Positions 33,001 to 41,343 of a stretch of DNA of 64,000 nt are shown piece after piece (positions within the stretch are counted from its first letter, which is position 1; each line of letters begins with the position of its first letter). Location of the stretch: NCBI GenBank assembly GCA_014529385.2, contig CM043943.1:152157592-152221591 (forward strand), written 5' to 3'. The notes under the pieces were generated by a model. It was not told the DNA's origin. It was given only the letters and a program-made list of their open reading frames with translations, and made no database searches. Both the position numbers and the translations under genes were made by a program. The stretch comes from Adiantum capillus-veneris. Taxonomy: Eukaryota; Streptophyta; Polypodiopsida; Polypodiales; Pteridaceae.

Positions 33001-35032
33001 TACCAACTCTTAAGTCGAGCTTTTTAAAGGAGATAGAATCACGTAGCCTATCAAATATCATCGATCCTTGGTTCCCAAGAACCAAATCAATGATGTGATC
33101 TTCACCTTGCTTAAAAGGAAGCTTGTCGACATGGCTTCCAACAATAAATCTTAAAAAGACTCGATACAATCCGACTCTTAGTCGATGATAAAATCGTCAA
33201 ATCACACTACTTTGACAAACGCTACAAGCACTCATGCAAGACATCTCAAGTGTAAAAAAGAGCAAGCATTTCTAGTTTCAAGATACCAATTTGCCTACGT
33301 CAAATATTTAAAAGTCCAAATAGAGTACACTCTAAACAAGAAACAACTATAGCAAACACCTTGAAAACACACAATGACTGTGGTCTAAGCTTAGCATACA
33401 TGTTTCTTGTCATACATCTACTAGGTCACAATGAATAAATAAGAGATGCACCTATTACAATTCTAGAAACATTTTGCGTCTCTAGTTCAAGGTTCTATAA
33501 ACAAACCATGAACAAACTCAAATATTGCCAATACAAAATGCCCTAGGCCCCAGAGGATATATTGGTTGGAAGCGACAGAGGTGTCGCATGTCCATAAGGC
33601 TCACTACGAGTATGCACGTGACATCTATTATGTCACTGCAAATAGATGTCACTGCATGCACACTTTTACCCTTTGCATCTCTTTAAATTAAAGGCCAATA
33701 GTTTTCCTTTCATAAACAAAGCATAAAAGAAATATCAGCAAAGGCGATCAGAGTTAACAAACCAAAAAGCTTAGTAAAAAGCAAGCAAGGCAAGTCACTC
33801 TATAATTTAGAGAATCCAGTAACAAAATCAAAATTGCGAAACAACATTCAAAAAAGACAATGGCCATCAATAGTAAAGTGACAGCACAAGAAAATTTGAA
33901 TTCAAGCATGCTTCCATTCCTTGATTGGGTCAAAACAATCCTATCCATCTGAAGTTAGAATTTTCACCAAAAAATGACCAAGCCCTATTATGACAACCCA
34001 CCAGAGGATAAAATGCAAAGTATATGACAAGACTTCAACGTCATGCATAATGGTCACATGAAAAGTAGAATAGAATGTGAATTTTATGCCAAGACCTCAA
34101 GCTCATGCACAAGGATCACTGAAAAGTAAAGCCAAAGTCCCACAATTAATCGCCATTTGAAGCTATTTAAAGCTATTCATACCTGGCATTCCATCTGCCC
34201 AGGACGCTCAGGCAAATCTTCAACATTGTTATTGGATAAGACCACCTGCTGAATTGCACCAAAAACCAAGTGAATGGATATTGAAGTGCAACATTGTATG
34301 CTATATGCATATGCAAGAAAGATGCAATAAGAATTACTGATCTATATCATGTAAACCTCTTCACCAAGAAAAGAATGTATATAAACATTTCTGAAAGTCA
34401 CATGGCAAAGCTTGTTAGTGCACAATGACATTAGCTCATGCCCACTATTTCAAAATTTCAGCTAAATGGGCTCACCAAGGTAAATTACTCTACCACCCAC
34501 ACAGAAGAAGAACCCCTATGCAGAGCCCCTTAACAAGTAAACCCTCTAGGTATCAATAAACAACCTATAAACTGCTCCCTAGGTCAAAACCTAGGTGGCT
34601 GATGAGTTGTGTTAACCCCTCTATGTACACATGGAATCAAAAATCTCTCAGCTTGCCTGGCATAAACAGAATCGAATGCACATGCATGCAAAACAACCGT
34701 ACATGACAGAAAAAAGAGTACAAGTTTTTCAGCTGTTGGATGATTGTAGCGGCACTTCGAACCGAATGCACAAGTCCCTGTCCGCAAAAAATAGGAACAA
34801 TCCTGCAGCTTCAATTGCTGCAAGCTTCCTGCGATGCATCAAGATAGATTAACGCTGCATGCCATGACGTCCTCTCAACCTGGGTGAAACATCGTGTTTT
34901 ATCTAGACTTCTACATTATATGCAAGACATAAAATCCTTGATGGCTATCGACTATGCCGCAGTAAAGAGGATGCGCTCACCTTCAAGGTCCGTTTGAGTA
35001 TCATGAGATACAGAGGTAGCACTTTGATCCAT
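16548..35032 (-). CDS. CCCH zinc-finger protein, plant ZFN type (5 exons seen, 3' end outside)
   Basis: Five exons splice in phase to 218 codons. Finger 1 is C28-C37-C43-H47 ([14 protein letters not shown]), finger 2 is C73-C82-C88-H92 ([14 protein letters not shown]) and finger 3 is C121-C130-C136-H140 ([14 protein letters not shown]). All are C-x8-C-x5-C-x3-H. The linkers [10 protein letters not shown] and LGLPLRP/GEKEC are hallmarks of the plant ZFN-like family, whose members bind RNA or DNA, mostly in the nucleus. Family members usually have five fingers in about 350-450 residues. Exon 5 ends at a good donor (CAA|GTAAGA) before any fourth finger, so the gene probably continues left of the window. 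If that donor is not used, a TAG five codons on would end a short three-finger protein. Introns are 152, 476, 17102 and 101 bp. Confidence 0.9.
16955..17080 (-). CDS. CCCH gene exon 4 (rest of finger 2)
   Basis: The acceptor is TTTTATGCAG|TTTTTTATG and the donor is AGACCG|GTTTGT. It encodes [20 protein letters not shown], then a 15-residue spacer and [10 protein letters not shown]. Joined to exon 3 it completes a perfect finger across the 17.1-kb intron. Confidence 0.9.
17100..19140. other. Intron sequence, nothing recognised
   Basis: No domain-bearing frame, repeat family or RNA gene was seen. Short open frames here have no recognisable protein features. Confidence 0.6.
19155..19510 (+). 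mobile_element. LTR A4 (family A), partial
   Basis: It starts TGTCACAAGTTAGTG. It has a CCTTTAAATAAGTGCC TATA-like box (19363-19378) and an AATAAAGAGAGAAATACC signature near 19457. The tail diverges, and by 19609 family B sequence begins. Confidence 0.75.
19609..20735 (-). mobile_element. LTR B3 (family B), 5'-truncated
   Basis: On the minus strand it ends CACCTTACA (19609) like B1. It contains the ACGGAAGG hairpin (near 19690-19712), the GCGTTTT motifs and the conserved GACTTTGTTGGGAAACTGG stretch. It stops inside the start region of B, at about 20735, where family C sequence begins. Confidence 0.75.
20736..21010 (-). mobile_element. Fragment of repeat family C
   Basis: Colinear with about 1740-2010 (shared GCTGAAAATGGCGCCCCCTT, TGACTTGGCAGCAGAGCAAT, AATAGCAGTTCCCTA). 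It is cut on both sides, by B3 and by the LINE. Confidence 0.75.
21011..24815 (+). mobile_element. 5'-truncated LINE (non-LTR retrotransposon) with reverse transcriptase
   Basis: RT blocks are in order over several frames: [19 protein letters not shown] (about 21890), [15 protein letters not shown] (about 22085), [15 protein letters not shown] (about 22260) and [11 protein letters not shown] (F-A-D-D, about 22398). A C-terminal zinc-binding RT-associated motif follows ([17 protein letters not shown], about 24105-24160). The 3' end is CTCAAAAAAAGAAAAG near 24805-24818. No endonuclease domain is seen, so the 5' part is missing. Stops and frameshifts make it inactive, but motif quality suggests moderate age. 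Confidence 0.88.
22455..22706 (+). repeat. 126-bp in-frame tandem duplication in the LINE RT
   Basis: Two adjacent copies (22455-22580 and 22581-22706) encode the same 42 residues ([20 protein letters not shown] ... PSEGF(R/K)W) with few differences. They follow the FADD motif. Confidence 0.92.
25020..25266 (+). pseudogene. Ty3/gypsy RNase H fragment
   Basis: Reads [33 protein letters not shown], then [13 protein letters not shown], the gypsy RNase H pattern (DAC...G..L...HVVAYES...KELLA..HAL), with in-frame stops. LTR A5 starts at its right end. Confidence 0.75.
25267..26273 (-). mobile_element. LTR A5 (family A) with an internal insertion
   Basis: The right part (25861-26273) and left part (25267-25444) match family A, including AATATTAAGAAATATCG with GGGGCGCC near 25402-25434. 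Between them, 25445-25860 is foreign: a short copia-like piece ([12 protein letters not shown] on the minus strand, about 25500) and a promoter-like CCTATAAATAGG at about 25591. The outer ends are decayed (TGTAAC; GTGATG). Confidence 0.65.
26274..28020 (-). pseudogene. Degraded copia-type gag remnant with duplicated zinc-knuckle region
   Basis: On the minus strand, 27850-27700 reads NRCYKCGDA and 28000-27880 reads [29 protein letters not shown]. These are halves of CCHC knuckles followed by the same GKGKLDKD tail, so the knuckle segment is duplicated. The rest (26274-27690) has no firm homology. Confidence 0.45.
26647..27270. repeat. Diverged direct repeat, two units of about 280-340 bp
   Basis: Units starting at about 26647 and 26926 share GGAAGC(C/G)TAGAG, AACCAACCAAC and GCAATGAATT(A)GATGA, and each has a TATATA-type box. 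A (GA)n run at 26960-27004 has expanded only in the second. Confidence 0.7.
28313..29812 (+). mobile_element. LTR B4 (family B) with internal triplication, 3'-truncated
   Basis: It starts TGTCACGTGACACATCC, has a TATA-like GTATATAAGCAAACC (28629-28643), then three repeats of a GCGTTTT-rich unit. The usual B end with the hairpin is missing. Confidence 0.78.
28675..29812 (+). repeat. Three tandem units in B4 (486, 337, about 315 bp)
   Basis: Units begin at 28675, 29161 and 29498 with AGGAGCACC(A/G). Each contains CAAGAACCTCCCTTGGTGGC and several CTAGCGTTTT motifs. The second lacks an internal block. Confidence 0.9.
29813..30780. other. No gene recognised
   Basis: Intron sequence with short direct similarities (a CATTCACTTAG(C/G)CATCACA motif twice near 29848 and 29932) but no domain-bearing frame. 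Confidence 0.5.
30790..31560 (-). pseudogene. Ty3/gypsy integrase fragment
   Basis: The minus strand gives [19 protein letters not shown] (about 31470-31410), [40 protein letters not shown] and [12 protein letters not shown] (31225-31070). It continues through [20 protein letters not shown] to a YYGPF-like end (about 30840). This is the integrase core and C-terminal part with stops and shifts; catalytic residues are incomplete. Confidence 0.82.
31540..32760 (-). pseudogene. LINE-type ORF1 start (DUF4283-like), present in two direct copies
   Basis: Copy 1 (about 31870-31537) and copy 2 (about 32360-32031) both read TEQASLEA(E/K)(L/V)A(C/R)[34 protein letters not shown], then a TAG, then [17 protein letters not shown]. 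This resembles the DUF4283 domain found in plant LINE-associated proteins. Upstream of copy 2 is a Pro/Ser-rich, G-run-containing stretch (to about 32740) that looks like a 5' region. The order is 5' region, copy 2, spacer of about 160 bp, copy 1, then gypsy integrase. Confidence 0.6.
32761..34182. other. Intron sequence next to exon 3, nothing recognised
   Basis: AT-rich, with no repeat family or coding signature seen. Confidence 0.6.
34183..34245 (-). CDS. CCCH gene exon 3 (first Cys of finger 2)
   Basis: A 63-bp exon between TTCAGCAG|GTGG and CAG|GTATG. It encodes [21 protein letters not shown]. Only the first zinc ligand of finger 2 lies here. An alternative acceptor three bases upstream would add one Gln. 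Confidence 0.88.
34722..34828 (-). CDS. CCCH gene exon 2 (finger 1)
   Basis: The acceptor is GCATCGCAG|GAAGC after a pyrimidine-rich stretch. It encodes [11 protein letters not shown]... through NHPTAEKL with all four ligands of finger 1. The donor is CTT|GTACTC, the weakest site in the model. Confidence 0.85.
34981..35032 (-). CDS. CCCH gene exon 1 (start codon)
   Basis: The ATG is at 35030-35032, preceded directly by an in-frame TAG. It encodes [17 protein letters not shown] plus one base and ends GAAG|GTGAGC. This start was chosen because the phase-1 join to exon 2 is exact and no other in-frame ATG exists upstream. Confidence 0.8.
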
Positions 35033-35044
35033 CTATCATGCGTT

Positions 35045-35086
<42 letters not shown>

Positions 35087-36157
35087 GCGCAAAGACCCCG
35101 TCTGCCCAAGAAAAGGGGCCCGGGTCGCCCGCCGAGGCTGAGAAAGACTAGCGAGAAAGGGAAAGACAGACCGATACGCCTAACCCAAGGGAATTTGCTC
35201 ACAACTGGGCTCAAGTGACACTACTCCAGCTGATGCAGACTCACCATTAATGAAAGTGTGCAAGCTAATAAGCTATTTGCGGCGTGCGCGTATATTTTCT
35301 TGGGCCGACAGTACGGCACACGTTAAATGCCTCATCGTTTTCAAAACCTCAAACAGAGTACGTGGCAAGCTTTATTCTACCTTAGGTAGGTTTCGCACGG
35401 GACAAAGGTAGAGTTGAAGTGCACGTCAGCTAATTCGTCATTTCCACCCTGCAATTCGAGGAGAGAGAGGTTGTCATGTAGCGGCAACGAGAAGAGAGAG
35501 AATGGCTTCATCGAGGCAACTCTGCCAATCTTGGAGGAGTTAGAAAGCAAAAGCTTCGTTCAAGCTCGTTGCTCAGCTCAACTAGCAGATTTAAACTATG
35601 TCGTGCGATGCGCTCTTAGGACTAGGTTGCATATGCCTCGAGCCTCGCACGTCAGCAAATCATAAAGATTCGGTGCCACACTGTCCCTCACGCATCTCGT
35701 CTCCATGTGGCCAATTTTTTGACGTTTTTGGAACTTGTCAGCCCGAGGTCCAAATTTGCCATGGGAGCCCCACATAGGGACGCTTTCAAGAAAATAAGCC
35801 GTAGTTGGGTCAAAACAGCCCAGGGGGTGCCCAAGGTGCTGTTTTGGCAGTTTTGGTACAATTTTGGAACTGCAGCTCGCGAGTGAGTCGACAATAAACC
35901 GGTAGTCGAGATTTCTATCCCGTAATCTTGGTCCTTAGGTAGTTTGCTAGTCCACAGAGACTTATATGCAATTATATGGAAGTAGTGCTCCTCTTTTGGG
36001 TGATCCAAGTGTATTGAGCTTGGGTAATTCAGGGTGAGCCGGCATTGGGGTGGCAATCCTCATCGTTAATAAATCCATCTTTCCTAATAGGTTGGCATCT
36101 AAGTAACCCACTTTCAACAATGGCACTAGTAGAGGCCCCTTCCCTTTCGTAAACATT
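35033..36157 (-). promoter_or_regulatory. 5' UTR and upstream region of the CCCH gene
   Basis: A (GA)17-like run (minus strand; plus-strand CT at 35049-35082) lies 17 bases upstream of the ATG, preceded by a GC-rich block (35095-35215). AAAATATACGCG near 35288-35300 is a possible TATA region. Promoter position is inferred only from location. Open frames at 35414-36156 show no family features. Confidence 0.45.
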
Positions 36158-36250
36158 CACTACAAGAGGTACTTAATATTAGTGACGCTCGCAGTGCGAT
36201 GCTCAAATGTGAAAAACCACAGCGTCGCTATGAGCAGCGACGCCTATAGC
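36158..36250 (+). mobile_element. CACTA-type transposon terminus
   Basis: CACTACAAGAGG at 36158 is the classic CACTA terminal inverted repeat. It is followed by subterminal GTGACGCTCGC, GCGTCGCTATG and GCAGCGACGCC motifs in both orientations. No opposite terminus (…TCTTGTAGTG) was seen to the right, so the element is truncated or its partner is beyond the microsatellites. Confidence 0.55.
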
Positions 36251-36353
36251 AAGGCTGTCAGGGGTTAAAAAAATAACCGAGAGCATCCAAATACTCAGAT
36301 CTCAGATCTGAGTTTTCGGCGCGCGCTCAAGCAAGCAAGGTAACGAGCACTCT

Positions 36354-36482
36354 CCCTCTCTCTCTCTTTCTTCTCCACACACACACACACACATACACAC
36401 ACACACACACACACACGAGGAGAGGAAGGAGAGCCAGGTATGCTCCTTCCCTCTCCTCGCTCTAATGTTTCCTTCCTCTCTT

Positions 36483-36540
<58 letters not shown>

Positions 36541-36553
36541 TCAAAAACACAAT

Positions 36554-36614
<61 letters not shown>

Positions 36615-36777
36615 CACATGCATAAACAAAAGACGCACACACACATGCATAAACAAAGAATGCACACACACATTGAGAGAGAAAAAGAGAGCGAGAGAGA
36701 GAGAGAGAGAGCATGCATAAACCAAAAACGCACGCACACATACATAAACAAAGAATGCACACACACATTAACAGAGG

Positions 36778-36816
<39 letters not shown>

Positions 36817-36836
36817 AGAAGAAGAAGAAGAAGAAG
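36354..36836. repeat. Dense compound microsatellite cluster (CT, CA, GT, GA)
   Basis: Alternating CT, CA, GT and GA arrays, including mirrored CA/GT around 36521-36578. They create false open frames on both strands. Confidence 0.95.
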
Positions 36837-36849
36837 TGAGTCTTAACAT

Positions 36850-37262
36850 CGTAGGAAACTATCCCAAGAGACCTTAAAGATCTAGTCGACAGGAGTTGAA
36901 CTCAAGACCTGTTATTCATGAGAGAAATGGCATAACCAATCCATCACACTTGGGTGATCGAAAAGTTATACCATTTTTCTCCTTTTATTGGCGTGCACAC
37001 ACACCCACACACACACACCCGAGAAGAAGAGAGTTTAATTAACGTCGTAGGAAACCAATTCAAGAGACCTAAAGATCTAGCCGACGAGGAGTTGAACTCA
37101 AGACCTGTTATTCAAGAGGGAAATGGCATAACCAATCTACCACACTTGGGTGATAGAAAGGTTATACCATTTTTCTTTTTTTATTGGCACATACACACCC
37201 ACACACACACACACACGAGAAGAAGAGAGGTTTAACGTCGTAGGAAACTATCCCAAAAGACG
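36850..37262 (-). repeat. Tandem SINE-like units with pol III boxes
   Basis: Unit starts are at 36850, 37046 and 37239, with a partial reprise at 37441-37520. In the second unit the minus strand has an A box TGGTAGATTGG (37142-37132) and a B box GTTCAACTC (37097-37089), separated by 34 bases. Both match the consensus TRGYNNANNNG and GWTCRANNC. CA-rich microsatellites separate the units. Confidence 0.6.
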
Positions 37263-37610
37263 TTAAAGATTAAGTTAGATGTAGACGTATGTTAAATTAG
37301 ATTTAGGTTTATTTAAATTAAATTAAATTAGATTTAGGTTTATTTTTAATTAGATTTACGTTTACTTAGATTTAAGTTTATTTACGTTAGATTTAGATTT
37401 ACGTTATATTAAATTAGATTTAGGTTTATTTACGTTATTTACCTGTTATTGAAGAGGGAAATGGTATAACCCATCTACCACACTTGGGTGATAGAAAGGT
37501 TATACCATTTTCCTCTTTTTATCGTTTAAGATAAGGTTAGATTTAAATTTACATTAGATTAGATTTAGGTTTATTTAAGTTAGAATAGATTAGATTTATG
37601 TTTATTTTGA
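37262..37610. repeat. TTAGATTTAGGTTTA minisatellite
   Basis: Degenerate repeats of TTAGATTTAGGTTTATTTAA at 37262-37440 and again at 37522-37605, split by a partial SINE-like unit. The TTTAGGT words resemble, but are not, plant telomere repeats. Confidence 0.8.
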
Positions 37611-37861
37611 GTACACCGAAGGATTATACTGCCTACGCGTTTGAGAGTGGCCGGTGTCTCGCCCACTGCGTGGGAAATGCTTAGGAGTGACTCGAACACT
37701 GCGTCGGGGTCACCTAGAGGCCTGGATGATGAGCATTCAATGGACAGGGTTTCTATAGTTCACAGGAGGGACATGCCAAAGTGATACGCCTACCTCATCA
37801 ATCGTATGTCCGATGAGACCATTATGATCCATGAGGGGAAGTAAGTGATGGGCCGCATACA
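37611..37861. other. Left flank of element E, nothing recognised
   Basis: No coding or repeat signature was seen. The last five bases (ATACA, 37857-37861) would be the target duplication of element E. Confidence 0.5.
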
Positions 37862-39458
37862 TGTAATGAAATTAGCCTATTTAATTTGAGAGTAGCGGAA
37901 ATTAATGAGAGTACTTTTGAGAAATGACTTTGTGAGCATAGTGGGTGAACATAATTGAAGATAGCAACATAATCATAGCAATTAGTTAACTTGGCATGAA
38001 CAATACTTTTGTAAGAGAGAGAATTTAGAGAACATGACAACAGTTGAGGACCGGATTTATGTGGAGCCTGTCCCCCCTCTAATAGGCATTTATATTATGA
38101 TTTCTCCCATTAAGAGAGACTTGTTACAATACAATCTTTGTGTTCCTTGTGACCTAGGTGATGCAATGAAGATGGAAAGCTTCATGCATCACAAACATAA
38201 CATAAACTTGAAGAAAGCTTTAACTATCCCAAGCCTCAGTCCCAAGACCTCGAACACCTTCGAAGGTGGAGAGAACTAGCAGGAAATGAGGGTAGGGAAG
38301 AGGAAGAAGAAACATTTCGTAGGAGAAAGAATTAGTTCCTCACTTATCATAACTCTTGTTGCTAGCATACATAATAGCATAGTAATGAAGAAGAAGGAGA
38401 TGGCAAGCTTAAGCATTGAAGCATGACTCTTGGTGGATTTGCACTCCATATCCAAGAGTGTTGGTGTAGGCTCTCAACCTCTACTTGCTTGGAGAAGGAG
38501 AGGGCGCTCTTGCACTTTGCATTACACACAATGAGAGTGTTTGTGAGTGTGTGTGGGTGAGTATACCCCCTAAGCAACCCCCTAGCTTGCTTGGGTCGAC
38601 CCCCCCTTGTAGCTCATGCTTGAAGCTCATTGGACCCCTCCAGGCCTAGCCAATCACAAGCAGGAGGCATTACAAGCAGCAAGGGTAGCCTTGAGACAAG
38701 TGTCCCCCTTTCCCCTTTGAGAGAGAGGGCTAGATAAATGCTAAATCAATTAATTAAATCTCCTAAATTATTATTGGACCCCTTGGGTGGCCAACCAATA
38801 GGCTTCAGGCACACCATGAGGGCAACATGAGGAGGAACTTGACAAGTGTCCCTTTTGCTTTCTTTGTACCATTCATGCCTTGTGTGAGTGTGTGGGTGTT
38901 CTCTCTCATCCCCCCTCATGTAGGGCTCGCCCCCTCCTTGTAGGGATTGAATCTTTGACTTTTTGACACCTCAAGCCCCTCATGCATAGGCCCAGTTCCC
39001 ACCACAAGCTTGGCTCATAAGCACTTTAAGCTTGGGCTGGGTTCTCACCTCAAGTGCAACCCTAGCATGTCAAGCATGTCAAGCACCTCAAGCACCTCAA
39101 TCATCAAGCACCTTAGTCATCAAGCATGACAAGCAAGACAAGCACCTCGAGTTGGGTCGGGTTCCCGCACCTCAAGCTCAGCCCTAGCTTACCTAAGGTC
39201 AAAGGCCTTTTACACACATTATTGGAGGTCTTCAATGAAGCTAACCCTAAGGTCTTATGCTCCATTTGTTAGCCTTTCTCTTTGATAGACCATCTCTCAT
39301 TTGGGCCCCTTTACCATTGGCCCCGTGTTGAGATAGATCTATAAGCACATGTCTATATCTTAACACTTGTTCCCGTTTATTCTCCCACATTAAGTGATCA
39401 ATTTAATATGAGAGAATCATTTGGGTTGGTTAGATATTAGATATTAGATTTTATGACA
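37862..39458 (-). mobile_element. LTR E1 (3' LTR of element E)
   Basis: 1597 bp; the minus strand starts TGTCATAAAATC and ends CATTACA. It has two ATTGG...CCAAT pairs (38629-38654 and 38773-38799) and a short CATCAAGCACC-type tandem array at about 39060-39150. Solo LTR E2 is a near-equal-length relative. Confidence 0.9.
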
Positions 39459-39477
39459 TTACCTCTCTCTTGAAATC
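39459..39477 (-). other. Polypurine tract of element E
   Basis: The minus strand reads ATTTCAAGAGAGAGGTAA directly before the LTR start TGTCAT. Confidence 0.75.
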
Positions 39478-39817
39478 ATAGTCGTCCTCGACTATGAGGT
39501 AGAAGAGATAAAGCCTTAGTCATTAGTCAATTTTACTTAGCGGGTAGAGGATCCCTTTTTACCCTACGACATCTTTCCAAGATGGATGACTAATCCATTT
39601 GGTGCTTGGGAGACATAGCTTCCGCAAGCATGTCCGCTCTTTAGTCCATTTCGTTCTCCCAAAGTAGAGTGACAAATTCTACTTGGTGTTTGAGAGACGT
39701 CGTCATCACAAACATGATTCTAAGCATGCATACTAGTTAAATTTGTGCACAATTAAAAAGAGGACTAGTCTTATAAGACAAAAACATGAGTCATTTAAAA
39801 GAAATTTGTACATTTGC

Positions 39818-40131
39818 TTACTCTAATGTAGCATTGTAAGCATTGACAAGGTTCATACTATCCTTAAACTGTATTCCTTGCATCCATCTAGCATCTTCAA
39901 AAAGATAATTTTTGAATTTAATAAGATACCGTCGGATAATCTTACCATGTTGTAGTACCTTGTCTTCATGCCGAAGAACAGCTTCGGGTTGTAGCACCTC
40001 TTCTTGGTCTTCAATTTCGGGAGGGTCTTCAATTACTGGTTCAGTTGGTGGTTCTCCTTTGTAGGACTTAAGTAGGCTACATGAAAGGAATTGTGTATGA
40101 GCCAATGGTTGGGCAACTTGAGTTGATAAGC
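39818..40131 (-). pseudogene. Chromodomain-like C-terminal tail of element E
   Basis: The minus strand reads LQPEAVLRHEDKVLQHGKII, RRYLIKFKNYLFEDARWMQG, the pattern of chromovirus tails (P..IL..R..R......YLVKW.G.....TWE). It follows integrase after a stop and small shift. Confidence 0.75.
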
Positions 40132-40134
40132 CGT

Positions 40135-41343
40135 CTAATTGATGGGCTTCAAGATTTGGAAAGGACCATAGTATATTTTTGCTAGTTTAGCATAATACTT
40201 TTGATGGCCCGTAGGATTTTTGCCCATCGTTTGCCTTAATCGAGCCTTAGGAAACTTGAGTAAGACCCAATCATTTTCTTTGAACATTAAGGCTCTTCTG
40301 TGCTTATCAGCAGCAGCAGCCTTTTGTCTTTGTTGAGAGATGGATATAGCCTCCTTAATCTTTTGAAAAGATTCTTGTAGGTCACGGCTATACTCATCGG
40401 TGGCAAAGATCTTCCCATGTACTTTGAGTAGCAAGGGACTTTTAGGTCTTCCCTCAATGATCTCAAAAGGTGCTTTTCCCGTAGAAGTATGTACAGTATT
40501 ATTGTAAGCATACTTTACAAGAGGTAAGTACTTTTCCCATTGTGAGCGTTGATCTACTTCGGTAACATAAGTCTTGAGTAGATCGAGTATCGTAAGATTG
40601 GCTATCTCACTTTGGCCATCTGTTTGTGGGTGATAGGCCGAAGAGAAATTCAATCTTGTTCCTAGATTTTCAAAGAGACCTTTCCAAAAGTTACTGGTCA
40701 TTCTAGGATCTCTATCTGACACGATGGATGTGGGTAATCCATGGTGCTTAAAAATCTGAGATATGAAGAGAGTTGCCATTTGATGTGCCTTAATAGTCTT
40801 TTTGACAGGAATAAAATGTGCTTGCTTGCTAAACCTATCAACTATTGTCCATATTCCTGTATTCCCATGGATAGACTTGGGTAATCCAAAGATGAAATCC
40901 ATGGATATACTCTCCCATGGTGAATTTGGAATAGGCAGTGGCTGGAGTAATCCAGGTTGCTTCCCTCTATCATACTTGGTCTTTTGGCATACTACACATT
41001 TTGAAACATACTCTTGTATGTCCACTTTCATGGTAGGCCAATAGAAGTACGTCTCTACTCCTCGGAGAGTAGGTTGAATACCTCTATGCTCCGTATAGGG
41101 AGGAGCATGGGATTCATACATAACTTTCTCACGAAGGGAATGGGTAACACATAGCCTATTGCCGTGGAGAAGATAACCATCCTGCAAGGTGAATGGTTCC
41201 TCTTTCTTCCCCAAAGCAAGGGCTGACATTATGTCTCTAAAGTCAAGGTCAGTAGCATACTCATCTATCATAGAGGATAGATCATTGTGAGTAGCTATAG
41301 ACACCGCATGAACTTTGGGTCGTCGTGAAAGTGCATCGGCCAC
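40135..41343 (-). CDS. Element E integrase domain
   Basis: About 400 codons starting (V)ADALSRRPKVHAVS. The N-terminal HHCC zinc motif is present (SHAPPYTEHRG ... CVVCQKTK). The DDE core is intact: MDFIFGLPKS, VSDRDPRMTSNFW and DGQSEIAN. It is followed by LPLVKYAYNNTVHTSTGKAP and a GPY/F-like YYGPFQILKP end. It inserts the cDNA copy into the genome. A TAA at 41344-41346 separates it from RNase H, in the same frame. Confidence 0.92.
   Translation of the reverse strand: MADALSRRPKVHAVSIATHNDLSSMIDEYATDLDFRDIMSALALGKKEEPFTLQDGYLLHGNRLCVTHSLREKVMYESHAPPYTEHRGIQPTLRGVETYFYWPTMKVDIQEYVSKCVVCQKTKYDRGKQPGLLQPLPIPNSPWESISMDFIFGLPKSIHGNTGIWTIVDRFSKQAHFIPVKKTIKAHQMATLFISQIFKHHGLPTSIVSDRDPRMTSNFWKGLFENLGTRLNFSSAYHPQTDGQSEIANLTILDLLKTYVTEVDQRSQWEKYLPLVKYAYNNTVHTSTGKAPFEIIEGRPKSPLLLKVHGKIFATDEYSRDLQESFQKIKEAISISQQRQKAAAADKHRRALMFKENDWVLLKFPKARLRQTMGKNPTGHQKYYAKLAKIYYGPFQILKPIN

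Larger units (their letters stand above)
17081..34182 (-). other. Intron 3 of the CCCH gene, 17,102 bp, transposon-filled
   Basis: It begins GTATG (34182) and ends TTTATGCAG (17081). It contains LTRs A4, A5, B3 and B4, a family C fragment, a LINE, gypsy and copia relics and a duplicated LINE-type ORF1. About 2 kb next to exon 4 and 1.4 kb next to exon 3 have no recognised repeat and may be the original intron. Confidence 0.85.

Noticed and set aside
35084-35215. Plus-strand AT-hook-like peptide KKRGPGRPPRLRK
   Set aside because: It lies antisense to the 5' UTR of the CCCH gene, begins in a CT repeat and has no further support; one GRP-like match in basic GC-rich DNA is weak.
36302-36849. Several long open frames of Leu-Ser, Glu-Arg, Thr-His or Val-Cys repeats
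   Set aside because: They are translations of CT, GA, CA and GT microsatellites on both strands.
37089-37142. A functional tRNA gene
   Set aside because: A and B boxes fit, but acceptor and anticodon stems do not pair and the unit is tandemly repeated; SINE-like is the better reading.
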